Below, in pieces: positions 8,123 to 14,581 of a stretch of DNA of 64,000 nt; the stretch's first letter is position 1; every line of letters begins with the position of its first letter. Origin of the DNA: Flavobacterium sp. J27 (GTDB taxonomy: Bacteria; Bacteroidota; Bacteroidia; Flavobacteriales; Flavobacteriaceae); contig NZ_PJQW01000009.1 in NCBI RefSeq assembly GCF_004303025.1, positions 67,327 through 131,326 of the forward strand, read 5' to 3'. The notes under the pieces were generated by a model. That model made no database searches and was not told the origin of the DNA. It worked only from the letters and a program-made list of their open reading frames with translations. The translations under genes and the position numbers were made by a program.

Positions 8123-8130
8123 TAAATTTG
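8123..8130 (+). promoter_or_regulatory. -7 promoter element (TAAATTTG)
   Basis: TAAATTTG fits TAnnTTTG and lies 34 bases before the start of the HMA lipoprotein gene. No clear -33 TTG was found. Confidence 0.5.
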
Positions 8131-8164
8131 TATTAATTAACAGAATAACTTTATTAAATAAGAT

Positions 8165-8659
8165 ATGAAAAACATAAAATTAATAGCACTGGTATTGTTC
8201 TCAACAATTGCTTTTGTTAGCTGTAAAAAAGAAGAAACTGCTACAACAGAAACAACAACTATTGCTCCTGAAAATATCGCGACTGCTTCTTTTACAATTG
8301 AAGGAATGACATGTCCAGAAGGATGTGCAAAGGTTATTGAAAACAAATTATCAGGTCTAAATGGTGTGAGTGAAGCAAAGGTAGATTTTGAAAACAAAAC
8401 AGCTACAGTTACCTTTGATAATCAAAAACAAACACCCGCTTCTTTAACAGAAACAGTTGAAAAAGTAGGCGGAGGTGACCTTTATAAGGTTTCCAATGTA
8501 AAATCTTCTAGAGACAAAGCTTTTTACAGTGATAAAGAAAAGAAGAAAAAGAAAAAATCTAAAAAAGAAGGATGTTGCTCTGAAAAAAAGGAAGAGAAAA
8601 AATCTTGCTGTGCTGGTAAATCATCTTGTGGAGAGAAAAAAGAAACTGGCACTCTATAG
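8165..8659 (+). CDS. Heavy-metal-associated (HMA) domain lipoprotein with Cys/Lys-rich tail
   Basis: A 164-residue protein. The N-terminus is a lipoprotein signal (FVSCKKEE; Cys near residue 20). An HMA domain follows at about 40-105, with the core FTIEGMTCPEGCAKVIENKL; the metal site reads MTCPEGC, spaced CxxxC, rather than the usual MxCxxC. The C-terminal third is Lys-rich with Cys clusters (EGCCSE, KSCCAGKSSCGE), which could bind additional soft metal. Such proteins in Bacteroidota accompany copper or mercury handling, but no ATPase or sensor is adjacent, so the metal is not known. A terminator follows at once. The envelope location is inferred from the signal. Confidence 0.85.
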   Translation: MKNIKLIALVLFSTIAFVSCKKEETATTETTTIAPENIATASFTIEGMTCPEGCAKVIENKLSGLNGVSEAKVDFENKTATVTFDNQKQTPASLTETVEKVGGGDLYKVSNVKSSRDKAFYSDKEKKKKKKSKKEGCCSEKKEEKKSCCAGKSSCGEKKETGTL

Positions 8660-8681
8660 CCATAAAACTTTTAGTTAAAAC

Positions 8682-8712
8682 AAAAAAGAACGAATGAAAT
8701 TCGTTCTTTTTT
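8682..8712. terminator. Bidirectional terminator between HMA gene and gldD
   Basis: AAAAAAGAACGAAT-gaa-ATTCGTTCTTTTTT is a perfect 14-bp stem with a three-base loop, serving both converging genes. Confidence 0.9.
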
Positions 8713-8715
8713 GTT

Positions 8716-9270
8716 TTATTCCCATACAATGGTTTCCATTATTTTTCGAATATCATTTTTAACATAATCTGCAGCAGGAAGAATGGAATCGTAATTCGGT
8801 TTAGCATAAAAATACAAACTTCCAACCACAAAATTCTTAGTACTATCTGTAACATAAAACTGAGCATTTGTTGCCGCATTACCTCCTACCTCGTAAAACA
8901 TACCGTACACTTTTTTTTGTTTATTTATATAAGGTTGCTCTAATATATCATCTGCCTTTATTACATGATCATAGGTTAGCTTTTGTGCATCTTTTAATAA
9001 ATCATCAATATTATTATCTACTACTGGCTTATAGGTAAGGTAAACTGTTGCTTTCATTTTAGGATAATGCAATTCAAAAGAACACACCTCTTTCGCCTTT
9101 ACTTTAACTTTATCATTCACACTAAATGAAAAAGGACAACTCCCTTTTAAAAGCCCATAAGTTGCTTCAGGATACTCCAACCTTAATTGTCCTTTAGGCT
9201 TTGGAATAGTCTCTTCTCCACAAGAAACAAACATGAATACTATTAATAAAACATAGAATAAATACCTCAT
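8716..9270 (-). CDS. gldD: Gliding motility lipoprotein GldD
   Basis: The 184-residue product begins with a lipoprotein signal (FMFVSCGEE) and continues PKPKGQLRLEYPEATYG, the hallmark of GldD. The family is required for gliding and for the type IX secretion system in Flavobacterium johnsoniae. It starts three bases after gldE, and the order mutY-ssb-gldE-gldD is that known from F. johnsoniae, so the assignment rests on both sequence and context. Its molecular activity is not known. Two cysteines (about 45 and 63) may form a disulfide. Confidence 0.96.
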   Translation of the reverse strand: MRYLFYVLLIVFMFVSCGEETIPKPKGQLRLEYPEATYGLLKGSCPFSFSVNDKVKVKAKEVCSFELHYPKMKATVYLTYKPVVDNNIDDLLKDAQKLTYDHVIKADDILEQPYINKQKKVYGMFYEVGGNAATNAQFYVTDSTKNFVVGSLYFYAKPNYDSILPAADYVKNDIRKIMETIVWE

Positions 9271-9273
9271 TTT

Positions 9274-10566
9274 TTATGCTATCGTTACTTTAATTTGTTT
9301 TATCCTGCGTTTATCAACACTTTCCACAGTAAAAACATACGTATTAAACGTTATTTTTTGATTTTTCTTAGGAAAATTTCCAGAAATTTCAAGTAAAAAA
9401 CCAGCTAAAGTTTCTGCTTCACCTTTTTTTTCTTCAAATTCAAGTCCATTAATATCAATAATTCTATAGAAATCTTTAAGACTTATCTTACCTTCAAAAA
9501 GGAAATTTTTATCATCTATTTGAGAATATATAATATTTTCATCATCAAATTCATCACTAATATCTCCTACAATTTCTTCTAAAATATCTTCTAAAGAAAC
9601 TAACCCAGAAGTCCCTCCATATTCATCAACCACAATAGCTAAGTGATTTTTCATTCCTTGAAACTCTTTCAATAGATTGTCAAGCTTCTTGTTTTCTGGT
9701 ATAAAAAATGGAGCTCTAATTAAAGATTGCCATTCAAAATCTTTTTCATCTATATATGGAATTAAATCTTTGATAAACAACACGCCTTCAATTTGATCTA
9801 TGTTTTCATTGTAAATAGGAATTCTAGAATATCCTTTTTCAACAATTTTAATCATAATATCTGAAAAAGACTCTTCTTTATCAAGCGCAAAGATATCGAT
9901 TCTTGGGCTCATCACTTGTTTCACTTCTGTATTTCCAAAAGTAACAATCCCTTCTAAAATTTTTTGCTCTTCTTGTGTTGTTTCTGCCTGATTTGTTAAT
10001 TCTAAAGCCTGAGACAATTGGTCAACCGAAAAACTCGTTTTTTGTACGCTAAATTTTTTCTCTACATACAAAATAATGTTTCGCATTGGAATTGTTATTG
10101 GCGTAAGCAATCGGTCTAAAATGGAAATTGGCAAATACACTTTCTTTGAAAAATTAACATTATTTCTATTCGCATAAATTTTCGGCAATACTTCTCCAAA
10201 TAATAAAATCAAAAAAGTTACCACAACTACTTCAAGAATAAAACGAAGTAAATTAGAGCTTATAGAATTAAAAACTTTTTCACTAATGGAAGAAAAAAGA
10301 ATAACAACAGCAATATTGATAAAATTATTGGCAACCAAAATAGTAGCTAATAATTTTTTTGGTTTTTCTAATAAACGAAGAATAATTTGACCTTTATTTC
10401 CATCGGTTTCAACTAAATCATCTAAATCTTTTTGAGAAAGTGAAAAAAGGGCTACTTCAGAACCCGAAATAAATGCGGAACAAATAAGCAGAAAGAAAAC
10501 AGCTATTAACCCTATTAGTAGCTCAAAATCTATAGTATTTATAAAACTGGAAGGATCTGGATCCAA
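9274..10566 (-). CDS. gldE: Gliding motility-associated protein GldE (CNNM/CorC-like)
   Basis: A 430-residue inner-membrane protein of the HlyC/CorC (hemolysin-C-like) family. Residues about 15-195 form a CNNM/DUF21 membrane domain with conserved FISGSEVALFSLS. A CBS pair spans about 210-335 (VMSPRIDIFALDKEE; VVDEYGGTSGLVSLEDILEE), and a CorC_HlyC C-terminal domain ends the protein. Relatives move or sense magnesium or cobalt. In F. johnsoniae GldE supports gliding and overexpression can partly compensate for loss of GldB. It sits between ssb and gldD in the conserved motility-linked block, with 22 and 3 bases of spacing. Confidence 0.95.
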   Translation of the reverse strand: MDPDPSSFINTIDFELLIGLIAVFFLLICSAFISGSEVALFSLSQKDLDDLVETDGNKGQIILRLLEKPKKLLATILVANNFINIAVVILFSSISEKVFNSISSNLLRFILEVVVVTFLILLFGEVLPKIYANRNNVNFSKKVYLPISILDRLLTPITIPMRNIILYVEKKFSVQKTSFSVDQLSQALELTNQAETTQEEQKILEGIVTFGNTEVKQVMSPRIDIFALDKEESFSDIMIKIVEKGYSRIPIYNENIDQIEGVLFIKDLIPYIDEKDFEWQSLIRAPFFIPENKKLDNLLKEFQGMKNHLAIVVDEYGGTSGLVSLEDILEEIVGDISDEFDDENIIYSQIDDKNFLFEGKISLKDFYRIIDINGLEFEEKKGEAETLAGFLLEISGNFPKKNQKITFNTYVFTVESVDKRRIKQIKVTIA

Positions 10567-10588
10567 AGTATAAGATATTAATTAAACA

Positions 10589-11038
10589 TTAAAACGGTAA
10601 ATCGTCATTATGAGAATGCTCATTTAAGCCGTCAAAATTAGTGTTTTTTGACGACTCAGAAACATCTGGTCTAAAATTTTGTTTTGTTGCCTCAGATTCT
10701 TTTTTGGTATTTAAAAACGTAAACTCAGTAACTTGAATTTCTGTTGTATATTTTGTACTTCCATCTTCAGCTTGCCATTGTCTTGATTTAATTCTTCCTT
10801 CAATATAAATTTTATCTCCTTTTGAAAGGTATTTTTCACAAATCTCAGCCGCTTTATTTCTTACTACAATATTATGCCATTCTGTTGAAGTAATTTTCTC
10901 ACCAGTCGTTTTGTTAATATAAACCTCATTAGTTGCTAAAGGAAACCTTCCTATACAGTTTCCTCCATCAAAATAATGCATTTTTATTTCGTCTCCTAAG
11001 TGACCTATTAAAAGCACCTTGTTTAAAGTTCCATTCAT
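10589..11038 (-). CDS. ssb: Single-stranded DNA-binding protein
   Basis: The 149-residue product has an N-terminal OB fold (residues 1 to about 110; NKVLLIGHLGDEIKMHYFDGG, TEWHNIVVRNKAAEICEKYL, GDKIYIEGRIKSRQW). A disordered Ser/Asn linker and the acidic tip NDDLPF follow, the site that recruits replication and repair partners. It coats ssDNA during replication, repair and recombination. The gene is followed by gldE and preceded by mutY; the same order is kept across Flavobacteriia. Confidence 0.97.
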   Translation of the reverse strand: MNGTLNKVLLIGHLGDEIKMHYFDGGNCIGRFPLATNEVYINKTTGEKITSTEWHNIVVRNKAAEICEKYLSKGDKIYIEGRIKSRQWQAEDGSTKYTTEIQVTEFTFLNTKKESEATKQNFRPDVSESSKNTNFDGLNEHSHNDDLPF

Positions 11039-11085
11039 GGCGTATATTCATTTTATAAATCAAATATAGTGTTTTTTTTGAAGTT

Positions 11086-12114
11086 TTATAAATAATTTGA
11101 AACCATAAAATTATGAATCACTATAGGCATAGGTAGTTGCATTACATCATCAACAGGTAGTGCTTCCTGAATTACATTATTATATTGCAGTTCAAAAAAA
11201 TGAATATATAAATGTTGATGTGATAATTTATGCACCAATGTTTTTTCGTTTTTTAAAACCAAAGTAGTAGGATTATAAGTAATCTGAATTTCTTCCACAA
11301 CTTCTTGCAAACTCTTCTTATGAGAATGTTCTAATAAAGTAAACTCGTATAAATTGTACCATATTCCTTTATCTTCTCTTTTTGAAACCACTATGTTTTC
11401 ATTACTATCTTTTATAATTAAATAGTTAAAATAACGTGCTTTTACTTTTAATTTTTTAGTCTTTACAGGTAATACATCTATTTTATTCTTTTCAAATGCA
11501 TAACAATTAGTCTTAAAAACACATGACAAACAATCTGGACTTTTTGGAACACATTGCAACGCACCAAATTCCATCATAGCCTGATTAAAAAGAGCTGGAG
11601 CATCTAAAGGCAATAATTCTTGTGCCAGTTTTTGAAATTCTTTTTTAGTCCTTCCTAATGCAATATCTAATTCTATTCCAAAAATTCTCGACAGCACTCT
11701 AAATACATTACCATCTACAACAGCAATAGTTTCATTATAAGAAAAAGAAGCTATAGCAGCAGCAGTATATTCGCCCACACCTTTTAAAGAAAGTAATTGA
11801 TTATATGTAGTAGGAAAAAAACCATTCCAGTCATTTACAATTGTTTTTGCTGTAGCATGTAAATTTCTTGCCCTAGAATAATATCCTAATCCTTGCCATA
11901 ATTTCAAAACGTGTTCTTCAGTTGCAGCTGCTAAATCATTTACTGTAGGAAAAGCAGTTACAAAAGCTTCATAATAAGGCTTTCCTTGCGCAACACGCGT
12001 TTGCTGAAGTATGATTTCTGAGAGCCAAATATGATATGGATTGTTGGTTTCTCTCCAAGGCAACTCTCGTTTATTTTGTAAATACCAAGCAATTAAGGTC
12101 TTAGAAAAATTCAT
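11086..12114 (-). CDS. mutY: A/G-specific adenine glycosylase MutY
   Basis: A 342-residue base-excision repair enzyme that removes adenine paired with 8-oxoguanine. Visible features: the adenine-pocket segment LPWRETNNPYHIWLSEIILQ with catalytic Glu in SEIILQQT, the helix-hairpin-helix LKGVGEYTAAAIAS, the catalytic Asp in VVDGNVFRV, and the [4Fe-4S] ligands C-x6-C-x2-C-x5-C (CVPKSPDCLSCVFKTNC). The C-terminal NUDIX-like domain that reads 8-oxoG spans about 230-342. It starts the mutY-ssb-gldE-gldD run and is divergent from the HU gene. Confidence 0.97.
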   Translation of the reverse strand: MNFSKTLIAWYLQNKRELPWRETNNPYHIWLSEIILQQTRVAQGKPYYEAFVTAFPTVNDLAAATEEHVLKLWQGLGYYSRARNLHATAKTIVNDWNGFFPTTYNQLLSLKGVGEYTAAAIASFSYNETIAVVDGNVFRVLSRIFGIELDIALGRTKKEFQKLAQELLPLDAPALFNQAMMEFGALQCVPKSPDCLSCVFKTNCYAFEKNKIDVLPVKTKKLKVKARYFNYLIIKDSNENIVVSKREDKGIWYNLYEFTLLEHSHKKSLQEVVEEIQITYNPTTLVLKNEKTLVHKLSHQHLYIHFFELQYNNVIQEALPVDDVMQLPMPIVIHNFMVSNYL

Positions 12115-12173
12115 TTTTATTTATTGGGAAACAAAAATAAAAATATTAAGGCTTAAAAATTAATTAATTATGA

Positions 12174-12206
12174 TTGATTTATTATTTTTTTAATTCATAT
12201 ATTTGC
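12174..12206 (+). promoter_or_regulatory. Promoter of the HU gene (TTG ... TATATTTG)
   Basis: TATATTTG at 12199-12206 with TTG at 12174-12176, spaced 22 bases, matches the Bacteroidota -33/-7 consensus. The ATG at 12248 is about 40 bases downstream. Confidence 0.7.
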
Positions 12207-12247
12207 AAACTCAAAAAAAGAACATAAAAATATTAATACGAAAGAAA

Positions 12248-12541
12248 ATGACGAAAGCAGACATTGTAGCTAAAATTTCTGAAAAACTAGGTCTTGAAAA
12301 ATCTGATGTTCAAGCAACTGTAGAGACTTTTATGGAAGAAGTAAAAAACTCATTGGAAACAGGTGATAATGTATATTTAAGAGGTTTTGGAAGCTTCATC
12401 ATCAAAACAAGAGCGGAAAAAACTGGAAGAAACATTTCAAAAAACACGACTATCAAAATTCCTGCTCACAATATTCCAGCATTTAAACCTGCTAAAGTAT
12501 TTGTTGAGAGCGTAAAAACGAAAACTGAAATAGCAGTATAA
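12248..12541 (+). CDS. HU-family DNA-binding protein
   Basis: The start is ATG 12248 (MTKADIVAKISEKLGLEKSD), giving 97 residues, the usual HU length; an upstream TTG frame runs over the promoter and is rejected. The alpha-helical dimer half (1-45) is followed by the beta-arm region: VYLRGFGSFIIKTRAEKTGRN, then IKIPAHNIPAFKPAKVF, where the conserved proline that intercalates into DNA sits in the IPAHNIPAFKP segment. HU/IHF proteins bend and compact DNA. It is followed by a tiny basic ORF and then RNase E/G. Confidence 0.96.
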   Translation: MTKADIVAKISEKLGLEKSDVQATVETFMEEVKNSLETGDNVYLRGFGSFIIKTRAEKTGRNISKNTTIKIPAHNIPAFKPAKVFVESVKTKTEIAV

Positions 12542-12570
12542 ATCATTTATTAATCTAAACCAACAACGTT

Positions 12571-12663
12571 ATGCCAAGTGGTAAAAAGAGAAAAAGACAT
12601 AAGGTAGCGACTCACAAACGTAAAAAGAGAGCGAGAGCTAACCGTCACAAAAAGAAAAAGTAG
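12571..12663 (+). CDS. 30-residue highly basic protein, bS22/COX24-like ribosomal family candidate
   Basis: ATG 12571 to TAG 12663 encodes 30 residues, MPSGKKRKRHKVATHKRKKR followed by ARANRHKKKK; about two thirds are Lys, Arg or His. The pattern KKRKRHK-x-HKRKKR-x-RHKKK resembles the short bS22 (actinobacterial) and mitochondrial mS38/AURKAIP1 (COX24_C) peptides that embed in the small subunit near the decoding region. The same peptide, in this context between HU and RNase E/G, is kept in Flavobacteriia as far as I recall. A terminator hairpin overlaps the stop codon, which supports a real transcript. Ribosomal function is inferred from composition and similarity of pattern only. Confidence 0.75.
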   Translation: MPSGKKRKRHKVATHKRKKRARANRHKKKK

Positions 12664-12689
12664 TTTAAAACTACTTTTCTTTTTTTTAA
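12656..12689 (+). terminator. Intrinsic terminator overlapping the stop of the 30-aa gene
   Basis: AAAAGTAGTTT (12656-12666) pairs with AAACTACTTTT (12668-12678), followed by CTTTTTTTT. The left arm contains the last codon and the TAG stop. Confidence 0.85.
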
Positions 12690-12772
12690 AGTTCTTTGAA
12701 ATTAATCAGTTTTATTACTGATTATCGGGTAAAATACCTGTAAAATATTGTTTAATCCATCTGTACTAGAAA

Positions 12773-12843
12773 AGTAATTAGTAACTAGTAATAAGCAATT
12801 AGTGTTTTTTACACTAATTATCATTCACTATTTACTATTCACT
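12773..12843 (+). repeat. Long imperfect inverted repeat upstream of RNase E/G
   Basis: Arms of 33 bases at 12773-12805 and 12811-12843 match at 24 of 33 positions with a loop of five T. The innermost nine pairs (AATTAGTGT/ACACTAATT) are perfect. The hairpin ends 18 bases before the ATG at 12862. It could be a 5'-UTR regulatory structure or a palindromic TAGTAATTAGT-type intergenic repeat. Confidence 0.7.
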
Positions 12844-12861
12844 AAACAAGTATGGATAAAA

Positions 12862-14412
12862 ATGTACAGCGTGAACAAAGAATTAATTATTAGATCGGGT
12901 TCAGAAGCAGTAGATTTTGCCTTATTAAAAGATGGAAAACTAATTGAATTACACAAGGAGGAAGAAGAAGGAACAAATTTTAGTGTTGGTGACATTTTTA
13001 TTGCCAAAATAAGAAAACCAGTAGCTGGTTTAAATGCAGCTTTTGTAAATTTAGGTTATGAAAAAGACGCTTTCTTACACTATCATGATTTAGGCCCAAA
13101 TCTACCTTCTTTGATGAAATTTATTAAACTTGTAAGCGCAGGTAAATTAAAAGATTATTCACTCAAAAATTTTCCTTTTGAAGCTGAAATCGACAAAGAT
13201 GGTGTAATAACTGACATACTCAGCGCCAATCAGTCGGTTTTAGTACAAGTAGTAAAAGAACCTATTTCAACTAAAGGACCTAGAATTAGTTCAGAGATTT
13301 CTTTAGCTGGTAGATATGTCGTTTTAGTTCCTTTTTCAGACAGAGTTTCTATTTCTCAAAAAATAGACTCCAGAGAAGAAAAAGACAGACTAAAAAGATT
13401 AGTTCAATCTATTAAACCAAAAGGTTTTGGGGTTATTGTGAGAACAGTAGCCGAAGGCAAAAAAGTAGCCGAATTAGATAAAGACCTTCAACTGCTATTA
13501 GACAGATGGTCTGCCATGTGCAAAAGGCTACAAACCGCTCATCATCCTTCAAAAGTACTAGGAGAATTAAATAAAGCTTCTTCTATTTTGAGAGATGTCT
13601 TTAATGATACTTTCACCAGTATTCATATCGATGATGAAGAATTATTTATTCAAACGAAGGACTATTTGCAAGAAATAGCTCCTGACAAAGTGTCTATCGT
13701 AAAACACTATCAATCTAAAGATCTTCCTCTTTTTGAGAAATATCATATTGAAAGACAAATAAAAACTTCCTTTGGGAAAACGGTTTCCATGAGTAAAGGA
13801 GCGTATCTAATTATTGAACACACAGAAGCATTACATGTTATTGATGTTAATAGTGGCAATCGTTCAAACAAGGCTTTAAGCCAAGAAGATACAGCTTTAG
13901 AAGTAAACATGATTGCCGCAGCAGAAATTGCTAGACAATTGCGTTTACGAGACATGGGAGGAATTATTGTTGTAGATTTTATTGACATGCAAAACGCAGA
14001 CAATAGAAAACAATTATATGATTTTCTAAGAGAAGAAATGAGTGACGACAAGGCCAAACATAAAATCTTGCCTCCTAGTAAATTTGGATTAATTCAAATT
14101 ACTAGACAACGTGTTAGACCAGAAGTTAATATTAAAACGAGAGAAGAAGACCCAAATGAAGACGGGAAAATAGAAGCTCCAATTTTAATTATAGACAAAA
14201 TAACGGCTGACCTAGAAAGAATTATAAAAGTCCATAACAAGGTCGTTTTAAATACACATCCTTTTGTGGCAGCATACCTTGAAAAAGGTTTTCCATCAAT
14301 ACGTTCAAAATGGTTTTTTGAACATAAAAAATGGGTGAAAATTATACCGCGTGACGCTTACACGTATCTTGAATACCATTTCTTTGATAAACAAGGAAAT
14401 CAAATTAAATAA
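12862..14412 (+). CDS. rng: Ribonuclease E/G family protein
   Basis: The start is ATG 12862 (MYSVNKELIIRSGSEAVDFA), 516 residues; the longer frame upstream runs through the hairpin and is rejected. An S1 RNA-binding domain spans about 35-130 (FSVGDIFIAKIRKPVAGLNAAFVNLG). The catalytic DNase-I-like region carries VIDVNSGNRS and GGIIVVDFIDM, whose aspartates bind magnesium. There is no long RNase E-type C-terminal scaffold, so it is closer to RNase G (CafA). It cuts single-stranded AU-rich RNA in rRNA maturation and mRNA decay. The zinc-link region is replaced by DDKAKHKILPP without the CxxC of RNase E. A terminator follows. Confidence 0.95.
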   Translation: MYSVNKELIIRSGSEAVDFALLKDGKLIELHKEEEEGTNFSVGDIFIAKIRKPVAGLNAAFVNLGYEKDAFLHYHDLGPNLPSLMKFIKLVSAGKLKDYSLKNFPFEAEIDKDGVITDILSANQSVLVQVVKEPISTKGPRISSEISLAGRYVVLVPFSDRVSISQKIDSREEKDRLKRLVQSIKPKGFGVIVRTVAEGKKVAELDKDLQLLLDRWSAMCKRLQTAHHPSKVLGELNKASSILRDVFNDTFTSIHIDDEELFIQTKDYLQEIAPDKVSIVKHYQSKDLPLFEKYHIERQIKTSFGKTVSMSKGAYLIIEHTEALHVIDVNSGNRSNKALSQEDTALEVNMIAAAEIARQLRLRDMGGIIVVDFIDMQNADNRKQLYDFLREEMSDDKAKHKILPPSKFGLIQITRQRVRPEVNIKTREEDPNEDGKIEAPILIIDKITADLERIIKVHNKVVLNTHPFVAAYLEKGFPSIRSKWFFEHKKWVKIIPRDAYTYLEYHFFDKQGNQIK

Positions 14413-14416
14413 ACAC

Positions 14417-14452
14417 AAAACCGCCTCTCTAATTAGATGGGCGGTTTTTTTA
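14417..14452 (+). terminator. Terminator of rng
   Basis: AAAACCGCC and GGCGGTTTT flank a short loop and are followed by a T-run, directly after the rng stop codon. Confidence 0.85.
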
Positions 14453-14523
14453 TATCTATTTTTAATCCTACTTGGCACATGTAACTGTTTCACTTATAAA
14501 TCATTGGTTAACAAATAAAAAAC

Positions 14524-14556
14524 AAAGACCGCTACTTTCTACAATAGCGGTCTTTC
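14524..14556 (-). terminator. Terminator of the LamG/T9SS gene
   Basis: AAAGACCGCTA (minus 14556-14546) pairs with TAGCGGTCTTT (14534-14524), and the minus strand continues GTTTTTTATTTG. It lies just past the stop of the gene ending at 14582. Confidence 0.85.
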
Positions 14557-14581
14557 ATTAAAAAAACTATAAAAAACAACA

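Noticed and set aside
12203..12247. N-terminal extension of HU from a TTG
   Set aside because: It covers the -7 promoter element, and HU begins at MTKADIV in the family.
12802..12861. N-terminal extension of RNase E/G
   Set aside because: It runs through the hairpin; the family starts near MNKELIIRS-type sequences, here at 12862.
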